The position numbers and the translations under genes were made by a program. From the NCBI GenBank assembly GCA_037951105.1, contig JBAMJV010007109.1, positions 90,001 to 154,000 of the forward strand: 64,000 nt of DNA, written 5' to 3'. Below the pieces are notes generated by a model, which worked only from the letters and a program-made list of their open reading frames with translations, made no database searches and was not told the origin of the DNA. Shown piece by piece: positions 50,918-62,800 of this stretch (positions within the stretch are counted from its first letter, which is position 1; each line of letters begins with the position of its first letter). The stretch comes from Echinarachnius parma. Its lineage: Eukaryota; Echinodermata; Echinoidea; Clypeasteroida; Echinarachniidae.

Positions 50918-53900
50918 CTGCAGGAGGGAGAAGGAGAACGAAAAGAAAACAATTAAGAAACCACAGTTACTAGATGTTGATTGGGATGGATTCTTTGTAA
51001 GTTTGTTAATGATTACAGGAAGAATGGGTCTCCAAAAGTCCCATAGGTCTCCTGGACTAGAACAAGTCCCATAGGTCTCCTGGAATAGATGGATCTGGTC
51101 CTTGGACAGCTCGCCTCCTGAAGAAGGGAGGAAGAGAACAAAAATCAAATTTCCACCTTGGTATTATAACATGCATTCCCTACAGACCCGAGCCCTAATC
51201 AATTCATTGTGCGATCAATCAGTTGATTAATCGTGAATCTTTTTGTTACAGAACCCCGCATTGCGGAACATTTTAAATGATAAAAAAGGAAAAAACAAAC
51301 AAAGAAAGGCCTTGAGGAAGTCCCTCAGCACCAAGGGGTTCCAGGATGGGGTGAATCTGGCCATGGAAAGGCTTCTATCATGCAGGATATGCACAAATGA
51401 TATGAAATTAATTAGCAGCTCAAAAAAGGAAAACCGAAAATTAATTCCTTGCTTTCAAACAAATGAATAACAAGAAAATAAAAGGCAATTTTGTTTTCGC
51501 ATTTTAGATGATCTTCCTAAATCCTTTCCAAGAAAAAGAAAAAAAAAACAAGATAAGACTTGTTTTTACCACATCATTATGTTACTTAAATCTTCTTGAA
51601 GCACACATTATATGAAGCCATATAAAATTTGTCTATAAAATTACAAATACTGATTTCAGAAATGTCAGAATTACAAATTTGTACAAGAAAACTCTATAAA
51701 TTTCAGGGACATTGACATGAAAACTCATATTATGCAAGCTTGTTTATCATTCATCTACAATCACGAACCGAACGACATTTGATTAGTTATCTCAAGGGGG
51801 CCTCACCTTGGCTATATAAAGATACACTCTCAAGGAAACCATTGCGTAGTTTTTCAACTGTTTTCTCATTAAAAACAAGATGAGTTGGCCTCAAACACAT
51901 TACAACTTTGTCCATATATATGGTTTCAATAACCGTTAGAAAGCACAGAAAAACAATGACAGCATTGTATTGTATATATAGCTTTGTATTTGCCAAACAA
52001 CTCCAATTATAATAAAGAAGGATTATATCTAAAGCCATCAGTAGCCTTATAGCTTGTATGATTTCCAAACTCCCAATTAATGTCCGAGAAAAACGCAATA
52101 ATTGGGCCTGGGAAAAAAATTAAAATTTATTTTTTCGGGGGGTACTTTTCAAGCTTGCCTGCATGAAAATAATACTCTAAATTGTGTTTCCATTGAAATC
52201 TATGCTAATTGGTGGGAGCTCTTTTTGGCATTTTAGGGGCAAATCCGCCCTGAATTGGGCTTTAAGAAACTGTCTGTATGAAATACATGTTGTTGTTTGT
52301 ATGAAGTTTTTTATAAGAAAAAGGAACCTGGGAATCTATGTTATAAACAATATTGCGGGAATGCAAATACGAAGGGATAGAGTTCCAACGTCCCATGATC
52401 TCAATATTGTTCTCGAGACCTTCTTAATCCAAAAGCTTCACTCGCAACCTTATAATAAACCCACAAGCGTCTCTCATACCATTATAACAAATGCTTTGCT
52501 CTGTCTACTTTACAAAAGCTCCTCTCACGACCTTATCATAAATCCCGATGTCTCTCTGCGTCCAGACCTTCCAAATCCCTTTTCTTCTCCCCTCCCTTCC
52601 TATTCCTCCCTAACGACACATTCACGTCCGCCCAAATCCTCCTTGTCTATCCTCATCTTTCAGTGAATACAGACCCTAGTACAGTATATATAGTCTTCAT
52701 CCCTTTTCCACGATGTCCAAAAATACAAACATGTACTCCGCATTTCTCTCACTATGATATATTATTTTTATCCTCTTATTATCTGCAGGTAAAAAAACAA
52801 CAACTCTGAATTTCTCTCACCATAATATATCATTTTCATCTACTCATCCACAGGAAACAAAACGGCAACTCTGTATCTCTCTCTCTGTACATTATTTTCA
52901 TAATCTCAAGAACAGGGGATAAAATACTCTGTATTATTTTCATCCTCTTATCCACAGGAAAAACAACAACGACGACTCTGTATTTCTCCCTCCGTAACAT
53001 TATTTTCATCCCACTCGTCTAAAGGAGAAAAAAAATACTCTGTATATTTCTCTCGCTGTCCATTATTTCCATCCTCTCATCTACAGGACATTGCCTTGCC
53101 ACGTAGGTACGGAGAGTACGAGTATGAAATGGGGGGGAAAGACGGGAGAGGCCATTGCCCCGAACTCGGCTGACATAAATGTAGAGATTCGCATCATTCA
53201 CCGAGGAGCAATAACCAGGCTTAGGGAGACGGAGGGAAAGAGAGGGGGAGAGAGGGTGAGGGAAGAGGAGAGAGGGGGAAATAGGGAAGGCGATAGAAGT
53301 GGGTGGAGAGCCATGAGAAAGGTCCGGAGACAGATACAGATGGAGAGAGAGAAAGACAGTGAGAGAAAGGGGGAGTCAGACACGAAGAGGGGGGGGGGGG
53401 GGGGGGGGGGAGAGAGAGAAGTGGATAGAGATAAAAGTGGGTAAAAAGACAAAGACAGAGACAGACAGAGAAATAAAAGTGACATGAGACAGTGATACGT
53501 TCAGAAGAAAAAAATAAAGGTACAGAGAAAGGGGGGACGGAGATATTGAGAGAAGGAGAGTAAGAGAAGTGGGCAGAAAGAAAGGTAAGTAGTACAAAAA
53601 CTACAGACTTCAAAAGGGTAACTAGGGTAATGAGGGGAGGGGGAAAGATAAAGATAGACAGAGAGAGAGGGGGGGGGGGGGGCACCAGACATATTTTATA
53701 ACATAGGAGGAGATGGAGGGGGATAGAGACATGAGAAGGGGGAAGGAAGAAACATGTACATATTGAGACAGACATACATATTGAGAGTTGGAAAGAAAGG
53801 GAGTTTTTTCTAAGAGATAAATATGACAATTGAGAAAGCGAAGACAAGGTCGCTATAATATAAGACAATGGAACAAAAGAGAGTAAGAAACCAGGACAGA

Positions 53901-56900
53901 GGTAACAAAATGGAGGAAAGACGACTGTAGCCTGGAAAAATTATCATATTTATGGGTTACCCTTGGAGATGAGCCCATAATCAAGTCATAAATGCCACGG
54001 TGAACAGCTAAGGGGGAAGGAGTCATATTCTCCGCTAGTCTACACCAACCAGACTCCGATTCACCCATGCAGAAAATAATGAATTTGTATCTTATTATGA
54101 GGGGTATGTCTAAAGCTAAAAGGAGTACTTGGTTCCTGAGCATGAACAAACTTTAGTTCTTCTAAATAATAGTTGTTCTGATTACTCTGTAGGAAATATA
54201 TTTCCTAATCCTCAGAAAAAAAGAGAAAAGAGTTTAATGTTGGTATTTCCTAAGAGAAATATACATGCATGTATGCATTTCTTGGTATCACTAATGTTCG
54301 AACCCGTAATTGCCCTCCCTAAACTACCAATTGAATGCATAAGCACGACATTTGGGAGAAAAGTCTTGTCATATCCTCCTTATTCCATTCTTTCCTTCAC
54401 TTAACCGACTTAATCAGTGACCCAGGACCACAGAAATGTAACCATGGCATATCATATTAATCAATTTATTTTGTAGACTGTAGAATGTCCATGCTGAAAT
54501 GTGACCCCGCAATGACAAAGCAATAAAACTTCACGGACCTCATGAAATCCGATACCAACCCACCCACCCACACAAACACACACACAAACACGTACGCCAA
54601 ACAGACATACATGTATGTACCAACACATACCTGCTTATAGGTATCACATTATTATGATTATTCCATTACTTTCCTAATGAATTAGATGAGGAAGGGTGGG
54701 TTAGAGGACAAAAAAACCGCACAAAAGATTCACTTTCTATTCCATGCAAAACAAGGAAGTAATATCACGGTGATTTATCTGATCAGGTTCAAGATCACCT
54801 ATTTAGTGGATTATTTTTAGCAACACACGGTCGGTCGAGCATCACGCACGAGCATGAATGCAGCTGTGCGGCGGTCGGTCGTCGGATGACGATAAACATT
54901 TCTGAGAGAATGATAATATTAACTTTCGCTTTCATCATGTCCCCGTTTTTTTATGGCTCGTTTAAAAATAGGGAGAAAGAGACTAGGTATGGGTTCAGTT
55001 CAGACAATATTATGCTTGGCGCGGCTGGGAGAAAGAGCGTGTATTGGTATCCCGCTTTGTAAATCAATACACCAAGGTCACATTGAAAAGAACGATCTTC
55101 TCAGAAATCTAATAATTGCTCCGTAACACAATGGTGCTGACAATGGGTGTTGTGCGTTCAATAATTGTGTGCTAATTTTGAGAACAATGCCCAAGCTGAC
55201 TGGCATTCCTGGGTTTTTTAACGTAATGAGAACAAAATCACACAGAAGAGTGCACTGCTTTTCAACTGCTTTCAAGTTTATAACTTGATTGATTGGCACT
55301 AGTTACCTATATAATATTTATTGTGTTTTTTTATTTAGAGTGTTTTTGTTTGAATTCCACGTGGAAGAACCTAATATTTGGATTTTGAAATAAGTTCAGT
55401 TCACCTCCAAGTGCCTGCACATCTCAATAATAGCAAAATAATGTGATTTTTTAAAATGCAGGCTTCCATGTCAAAAGTATTTACTGCGTCCCTGGTTAAC
55501 AAGATTTTAATATTGTAAGAATGATCTGCATTTCGCAACCAAATTGCTAGGCATCAGGACTTTATTTCTGATTTTACTAGGTACAAAATGATTTCCGAGC
55601 CAGTTTTTACTCATATGGTTCTAATCCAGTTAAGCTGAACTGCAACATAATTCTGCTACAAAGAGTATACTAATTTAAGGATTTTCTGCATTTAGCAGCA
55701 CAATTGTTTCGCATCAAAACTTTATTTACGTGTATTATACCATTCACCAATTTGGTATGAATAGTGATTTCTACGATTTCTCTTTTCTTCATTAAGTTCA
55801 ATTAACATCCTTTGACATATCTTTAATAAATGTGGCTCATGAACTTCGAGATGATTCTGTTGCAAAGATTGTACTCTTTTAAGATTGTTCAGCATTTAGT
55901 AGCACTTTATTGCTGTGCATCGGAACTTTAATTCTATTAAAATTCCTGATTTATATGCTTTTTTTCTCTTCATAAAGTTTAATTTCCATCATTCCACAAT
56001 ATCTTTAATTAATGTAACTCATGATAAACTCCAAGATGAATCTGTTACAAAGAGTGGGCGGTTGGATCAATCTTGATGCGGAATCCAACCTTTTCTTTAA
56101 TATAGGGTTTAGGAAAAAGAATTATGCATGAATCGGTCTTGCCAGTCGAGCTAATGGCAAGGCTTGGGATGGGCTTTACACATAATCCACTCACATTGTG
56201 TGTACGATTTGCTGAAAAGAATTAATTATGTATTTTGTATGATATATGCTGACAATAATTAATTATGCATTCATAATCCACACTTGTAATGCCAATGGTT
56301 ACTACAAATAATGATGGGCAGGTGCCGGTCTTGTCTGTAGAGCTCTTAGTCTTAGTTAACCCACTGCTTACAGAAACCCGGTAAATCACGTACTGACTCT
56401 GCTGGGAGAGTGACACAATTTAGGAGTGATTGTGTTAAAAAGCAATTTCATATATATTTCTTCGTATTCAGCAGGTCACAAACAAACGCAAGAAATGTCT
56501 TGCTATTCTATGGCCAATTAGTATTGCAGTATACCAAGTATATATACAGTATACTGAATCTGGAAGAGTAACCATTGGTATACATTTAGGAGTACTTGCG
56601 TTTATAAGCAGGTTCATATATAATACATGTTTTAATTTAGCAGGTCATAAACCCTAGCAGGAAATATCTTGCTTGTCTTGGGCCGAGTATGGCAGTGACC
56701 TTCCTGCTTGGTCTGTATGCCTCCACTTTAACTTGACTTGCATGAATAACCTTAACACATTGGCTTACAGGAACCAGGGGTCCTGTGTATTACATCTACA
56801 GGTATGACAGCTCTTTGAGAAAAGATGGGTTAACTTTGTCTTGCTTTCATTGAATACCATAAGAAGAGGCAATGATTATATCCAGCAACCGGAAGGTATG

Positions 56901-59870
56901 AAATTGTTGAAAAATGGCCCGGAAATAGGCCGCAGTTTGTTTAAAAGACTTGAGGAATTGCATTGTGAAGTGAAACAGAATGACCCCACTTGAAACAGAA
57001 ATAGAGACAAACTTATAGATTCTGAGAAATAAACAGAGTTGAACTTTGCTACAAGTTCCTAATGAGAGCAATCATTATATTTATTGTCATTATTGTCTGT
57101 AACAGACTTGCACGGCATTGACATTAGGATTTGTGCCAAATGGTCAAGTGTCCTTTAACCCAATCCCTTCAAATTCTGAAATCCTGGTAAACTTTGTACA
57201 TAACCCACCAAGTTTCCTGAATGCTAGGGGTTTATAGTTTTGAGAACTAAATTTAAAGACCAACATTTAACCTAGAGGCCAGTATCAATTGCATTCCTGT
57301 AGACATAACTGTAGACAATAAATTAAGTTGAATCCTTTTAGCATGAGCATTTAAAAATGGTTTCTGGGAAGAACCACCATTGAGAATCTCTGTGGCTCCA
57401 GAGGTCTCGGCAAAGCTCAATTCTTTTGCCCGTTTTCATTTTTATAGTAATCATATTGTCTCATCATCTCACCTTGGTCCAAGAAGAGGATGACCTTGAG
57501 CAGAAGGTACTCGTTCCGGGTGACGCCCAGCGTCCTGAACGATGCGGCCAGCTTGGTGACCTTCTCCACGACCTCGCCCATCTCGTCGCGGAAGATGTCC
57601 ATGTCGAGCCGGAGGTCCAGCGCCTTGTTCATGCACTCCTGCAGCAGCAGCAGGTTCTTGTGCGTGCACTGCTCGAAGCTCAGCCCCAGCTCTGAACCGA
57701 TCCCACTGCTGCCACCATTTTTGCTGGAGGCCACTCCCGCACTCATCCCACCGCCGACGCCGCTGCCCGTCAGCGGCTGCTTGAAGTGCATGGCACGGCT
57801 GATGGTGCACAGTAGCATCAGGTCCAGCCACTTGGTCTTCAGGAGGTGCGTGTGCTCGACGGCGGACAGCTGCGTGAAGAACGGTAGGTGCTTGACCCAC
57901 TGCACCAGGTGGAACACGAGCTCCTCGCCGAGGCGGCACTGCAGCCGGAGGAAGTCGTCAAGCTCCACTGTGGTTGGGAGCTCACTGTACTTGTGATCTC
58001 TGAGGTTGACGCCTTCCTTCTCTGCCACCTATAGAGGGGTTTGCAAAGGGGACAAACAGTCTTTGGTTATATAATTGCATTCTTGTTGGCTGGCTCAGTG
58101 ACTTCTACATGGATTCATAGGCCAGGAGACCAACAAGGAAATATGTGAAAACTATTGAAATAAAGTAAAGAGAATTATCACAAACAGAAATTCAATGAAA
58201 CTTATGATGCGTTGATGTTTGAATGACACATTGCATAAAATCAAGTACTTAAATTATTTTACAAAAAAACAAACTTATATAACATGGGTTGTTTTTCCGC
58301 TTAAGAGTATTACACAGGTATGCCTTTTTAATATAAGTCTATATACCATGCACAATTTTTGTTTGGTGATATTTATGAAAGTTAATCCAAGACAGATATT
58401 TCTGTCTACCAGTATAAGATGTTTTGTTGCTATAAATAGGCAATGCTATAAATAGTATTTACTCCAGTCAGGGACTCCACTTAAGTCAGACTTGAGTAAA
58501 CTTTGTACGTAAGGTCATTGTGTAAGCTTGCTGGACCTATCACCTATGTGTTTGTTTTTATCACAAAATGCCTCTTCTTATCTTTCCCTCAAATTTATGG
58601 TGTCCTTCACATAATTATATATGTAGCTATTTGACTTCCTGACCAACTATCCACACGCTAATCACAATCTGGCCAGGGTGCGTATGCGCAATCTGTCTGG
58701 TTATTTTTTCTATCTGCCCACAAGCGCCTAGCCATGATCACCTAATCACCCAAACTATTCAAACAATGCAACTTATGAGCAATGTCACAGTCTGATAAAC
58801 ATGCACCAACCACGTGGAGGTCATGGGCATTTGTAATTACTATTCTGCCTGATCTCTCTGGACAGTACAAATTTGCAGACACATTTATAAACAATATTTG
58901 AGACAACAAACTACACGTCAAGATTTCATTTGTACTACAGTTTTTTTTTATAAAGAAGTTTGCATTTATGCAGCAAACAGTCCACAATTAATAGATAAAA
59001 CAATACTTATTTGCCTCTCCCCAAAACATGAAGGAAAGACCATTTATAAGTATATGCACCATTATAAGAATGACCAATAATACTTGTATACATACATTAA
59101 AAACTCATTTACCTATTCCTACGCTTTCTAACCTACCTTGAGGACTGCCGACTCCGTTTGCTGGAGAACTTCGATCAGCTGTGCAGTCTGGGGCTTCAGC
59201 GTCCTCACCTCACCCCCGCTGCCGCCATTGTGCTTCCCGGACAAGCCCCCGACTCCGTTACTACCAACCGCTCCTCCAGCCCCCTTGCCTCCTTTGGCCT
59301 CCCGGTCAGCCTTCATGGCCTCCCTGGCTGCCTTGAGCGCCTGTTTCTCGGCCCGTGTCTTGCGGTTCAGCTGAGCCTTCTGCTGAGCCATCAGCTGGAA
59401 CTTCTTTCTCAGCTTGTCGTAATTCTTTGGCTTACACTACAAGAAGAAACAAAAAGAATAGAAAAAATTAAGTTTGGATGGCACATTTAAAGTATGTACA
59501 GACATCATTACGCAGGGCTACTGCAACAGTAGTACTAGTAAACAAAATTAAACACTGCAAAAAGGAAAAAACAAAAAATCAGTATGCATATTATTGTTCA
59601 ACTGATGAAGGCTGAAAATGAAATGGGATTCAGCAAAGGAAATCTTACTGAATCTTTAAGAGATATCTTTCAAGCAAATGTGTCCATAATCTTAGCTGGT
59701 TTCAATCTTTGGATTCTTTGATTGGAAAGTGTGCGCCCTCTACCAATTTTGCCACATCATATATATAAATATAAATGATCCTAAGAAGCAAAACTTTCTC
59801 AAAGAGGGATGACAAACCTTGTATGAGAGTCCTGTGTTTCTTCCTCCTGGCATGCGATCTTCTCGAACAG
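50691..59870 (-). CDS. NR6 (GCNF/HR4)-like nuclear receptor, 3' part of gene
   Basis: Four exons on the - strand (59870-59818, 59436-59137, 58028-57473, 50917-50691) splice in phase to the C-terminal part of a nuclear receptor, a DNA-binding transcription factor. The first gives AVREDRMPGGRN, the C-terminal extension after the second zinc finger; this exact style is typical of NR6 (GCNF AIREDGMPGGRN; insect HR4 AIREDRMPGGRN). The second is a basic, Gly-rich hinge. The third and fourth form the ligand-binding domain: LQCRLGEELVFHLVQWVKHL, PFFTQLSAVEHTHLLKTKW, LGVTRNEYLLLKVILFLDQ, VQEPYLLALRDFMEANN. The protein ends AIAGVGPNGPSL without an LxxEΦΦ AF-2 motif, as in GCNF. Zinc-finger exons are not seen in the window. 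I am sure of a nuclear receptor, less of the NR6 subgroup. Confidence 0.87.
51041..51365 (-). pseudogene. Decayed copies of the nuclear-receptor terminal exon 5' part
   Basis: 51085-51145 (GATGGATCTGGTCCTTGGAC, GCTCGCCTCCTGAAGAAGGG) mirrors the exon start and acceptor. 51302-51365 (GAAGTCCCTCAGCACCAAGG, GGATGGGGTGAATCTGG) mirrors the FMEANN to QEPYLLALR segment. Frames are broken. Confidence 0.75.
51366..52735. other. Nuclear-receptor intron, nothing recognised
   Basis: AT-rich intron sequence without convincing ORFs or repeats. Confidence 0.5.
52735..53090. repeat. Tandem repeat, ~60-70 bp unit, about 6 diverged copies
   Basis: Each unit has CTCTGTATTTCTCTC, then ATTATTTTCATCCTCTTATC, then CACAGGAAAA. 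Confidence 0.8.
53200..53720. repeat. Polypurine (GA-rich) tract with poly-G runs
   Basis: Nearly all purine on the + strand, with G runs near 53390-53410 and 53671-53681. ORFs on either strand here are compositional. Confidence 0.9.
54400..55500. other. Nuclear-receptor intron, minor CA-rich tract only
   Basis: CACCCACCCACACAAACACA near 54560; otherwise nothing recognised. Confidence 0.45.
55503..56056. repeat. Tandem repeat, ~175-195 bp unit, 3 diverged copies
   Basis: Shared order: CTGCATTTAGCAGCA, CATCAAAACTTTATTT, TTCATTAAGTTCAATT, TATCTTTAATAAATGT, GTTGCAAAGA. Units near 55503, 55677 and 55874. Confidence 0.75.
56420..56705. repeat. Two-copy tandem duplication (~155 bp)
   Basis: TTTAGGAGTGATTGTGTT..AGCAGGTCACAAAC..AAATGTCTTGCTATTC is repeated as TTTAGGAGTACTTGCGTT..AGCAGGTCATAAAC..AAATATCTTGCTTGTC. 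Confidence 0.7.
57473..58028 (-). CDS. NR6-like receptor exon: ligand-binding domain helices 1-8
   Basis: 185 codons plus one base. Acceptor CTCTATAG, donor CCAAG|GTGAGA. The nuclear-receptor signature (W-x-K-x-x-P-F-F-x-x-L, then LL, then KxxWLDLMLL) is clear in QWVKHLPFFTQL. A Gly/Ser-rich insertion of about 30 residues (TGSGVGGGMSAGVASSKNGG) follows helix 5 and is absent from vertebrate GCNF. GC content is well above the surroundings. Confidence 0.92.
58029..59136. other. Nuclear-receptor intron, nothing recognised
   Basis: AT-rich with no repeat or ORF I can support. Confidence 0.5.
59137..59436 (-). CDS. NR6-like receptor exon: hinge
   Basis: 100 codons, phase 0/0. It starts CKPKNYDKLRKKFQLMAQQK and continues with a basic helix (NRKTRAEKQALKAAREAMKA). 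A Gly-rich linker (GGAVGSNGVGGLSGKHNGG) follows, then TLKPQTAQLIEVLQQTESAV. The basic stretch may act as a nuclear localisation signal (inference). Acceptor TCTTGTAG, donor CTCAAG|GTAGGT. Confidence 0.85.
59818..59870 (-). CDS. NR6-like receptor exon: DNA-binding domain C-terminal extension
   Basis: A 53-bp exon. On the - strand the acceptor ATCTTTAG precedes 59870 and the donor ACAAG|GTTTGT follows 59818. It encodes (A)VREDRMPGGRNTGLSYK. The P-G-G-R-N element is the A/T-box that contacts DNA beside the half-site in NR5/NR6 receptors. Confidence 0.88.
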
Positions 59871-62800
59871 CTAAAGATAAAAGAAAAGAAAAGAAAATAA
59901 TAATGTTATTTTGGTTTTTTTCCTACCTTTTCATTCCAAATAAAACTATAAAGAACAGTACTTTGTTCTACGTGATATATCAAAGCTTTTTCTTTGTTCG
60001 TCCTACCCTTCTTATAATTAATTCCACATCATACACAAAAAAAAACCCCACTTCAATCTTCTATATACATGTATGGCTTCTCCCTGGTAAATTACTCCAT
60101 TACTTCATTGTGTTGTTAGGGAAGTTAGCATTTGACTATTTCATGTAGTAAATGCTATGTACATCTTTATTTCAATTTAATCATGGTCATATTATTGAAG
60201 AAAGCACAGAGTAGAGACAATAAATGTCAACATCTTGTTGAAACCTTGTTGGACTTCAGTACCACACCTAGAAAATACATTTAATGACCACGCTCTGTTA
60301 TTATTTGCTCATGATAATGAGCCACTTCGGTCATCAGATCTCTTTAAAGGGATCTTGCAACTTTGTAAACACATGTGCAAAAATTGATGAAGATTTGATC
60401 AAAATGTGTTTCGTTATATTTATAACCTGATATGTCCACTGAGTGATGTGTGAAAATTCCATGGGAAATGAATGTCACATATATATGACCGAGGAATGAT
60501 GTTTGCTAACTTATTGCACTTGGTTTGTACACAGTTGAAAGTCTCCCAGGGAGAGTTTCAATTCGAACTCTGTGTAGATTTGGGAAACCGAAATCTGTTC
60601 CATGCCTCTATCAGTAATACAAATACATCATGGTTTGTGAGAACTGCCTAGAGTTTAAAGTAAATTTTGTAGTTTTTGACGGTTTCTAGACCCCTTTAAT
60701 GTTCTATCTGACCAGTCTTGACGTCAACGATGCCCTTCCTCCCTTGAATAAAGCAATCAAATCCCCCTGAAAGCCAACATGGAACTGCCCGCAAGAATAC
60801 TTGGCCTTCGGCTTAATGGCGAGCCTGCAGGGCATGGTTATGTAACACTCAGACAGACTAGTCCACTCTGCACAAGGGGGTGATTTACCATCGATATCAC
60901 ATGAGAGAAACATATTGGCTTAGTACATTGTAGGTGAGGAGGGGAGAATGGGGGAATTCTCAACCCTTGCTACAAATAATTAAAACTTTAAATGACACAT
61001 GCAAGCCTCTTTGTTTGAAGCGTATTTGAGGCAACCCTGGCTACGCCATTGACTAAATTCTCAAAGTAACCATGGCTTCACAGTATTATCTAGATAACAA
61101 TTGTGCATACAGTCAAACCTGTGTATAGTGACCACCTAAGGGAAACAAGAAACGTGGCCACTGTAGACAGGTGACCTCTATAGACATGTTCCATAACATG
61201 GAGATCTGCATATTGCATCAACCATATCTCAGGATGTACACAAATATTCACTTGAATCTCCGTTTCTTATTAACAATTGCAAATTTGACATTTGAACAAA
61301 AATGTCAGAATATATTTGAAAAATAAGTCACCCTCTCATGATTTGTTGTCAGTAATGTAAATGAATACACATTATTCATGTAGCCACTATATAAGGTCAT
61401 TCATTTTCTGGGTGAAAATCTTAAAGACTTTTTGCGCTTTTTCTTGGACAATGTAATAAATGTATTTAAAAGTCAATAGGTCCCTTCTGGAATATATATT
61501 CAAAGATACTTTGAAGTATCCAATTTAACTGTATATGAATAATTTACACATTTGATATGTAAGTTTATTTAAAGATGTTTAAAGAGGAGGTCCATTGGGG
61601 GCGGGAGGTTTATAGTTCCCTATCCCGTTCCTTGCACCCTTTAAAGGTCCTTTGCCTTTGCATGTGTGAATGTCACAACAACCAACAACCGTGTGAACCC
61701 GAGTGGCCCCTTCCCAGAACATGAGAGTGACACGCACCCCCTGCCGCAAGTTATGGAGGTCATTATATGTCATTATTGCGGGGGAGCTGATTATTTTGTG
61801 GCACAGCAGATGCCATCCATCCGACCTTTATCCACCATTTCGCTTCACTTATTAGCGGTCGATGACTTCTGCAGGTGAATATGAATTGAGGTACATGCAT
61901 GATGCCTACATACATGTACTATTTATGAACTTAAAAATAACTACATGAACCGCGCGGTACAAGTACCAGTAGTACTTGCAAATTTAGAAGTACAGGTAAT
62001 TACTGGTATTCTCTTTTAATCCAACTCCAAACATAGATAGATTAATGAGTTATGATGAACAGAGCAAAGTAAAAACTAACCAGATATGAAAATTGTTACA
62101 CTAACTGCTCTGTTAACCTACTGTCTATGGGTAGGAACTTTAGTATGACAACGATATGGGTATTGCAACTTACAGTAGAGAACGGGTCAAGACTACATGA
62201 TGTTCTTACTATGGCATCTTAGCCGTTTCCAATTAAGACTTGTCAAAGGCGGTTATGCAGTTGAACTTGGGTATAATAGACACTTATACATTTCCCCAAG
62301 ATCCCTGGTCAAGACTTGGCCACCTCTAATAAATGTCCAAATTTGACCACCCCTGGACACAGCAAATGTCCATCTATTAATTAACTCTATTCACCAGGGA
62401 CCAGAGAGTGACCTACACACAGGGGCAGTGACCTGAAACTGCTTGACCAAGGACACTGGCCCCATCAAATTCCTCTATTTTTTTTAAATTTCAGCTCAGC
62501 TCTCACAGAAAAGCCATAAATGTCATGATAACCCATTGCCCAACCAGCCAGCCCAACCAAGCCATGTCTGTGCGTGCCAGTCCAAATGAACCTTGAGGAC
62601 GAAATAAAAACAAATTTATGCGCATTCTCAATCCATTACAACACTTCTGGGAATCATATCCACACTTGACGTTTCTGCTGGTTAGTGGTCAATTTCTGAG
62701 GGTCACTGTTTAAAATTTAAAACTTAAAAGGCCATTCAGGGATTTGCCCAATGCCCACCCCTCTCTCTCTCAAACCATCTCATTTTTTCACTGCAACTAC

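Noticed and set aside
52184-52666. 160-codon + strand ORF
   Set aside because: AT-rich, low-complexity tail and no recognisable domain; lies in an intron of the opposite-strand gene.
53091-53868. Long ORFs rich in Ser/Leu/Pro or Arg/Glu/Gly
   Set aside because: Compositional artefact of a polypurine tract.
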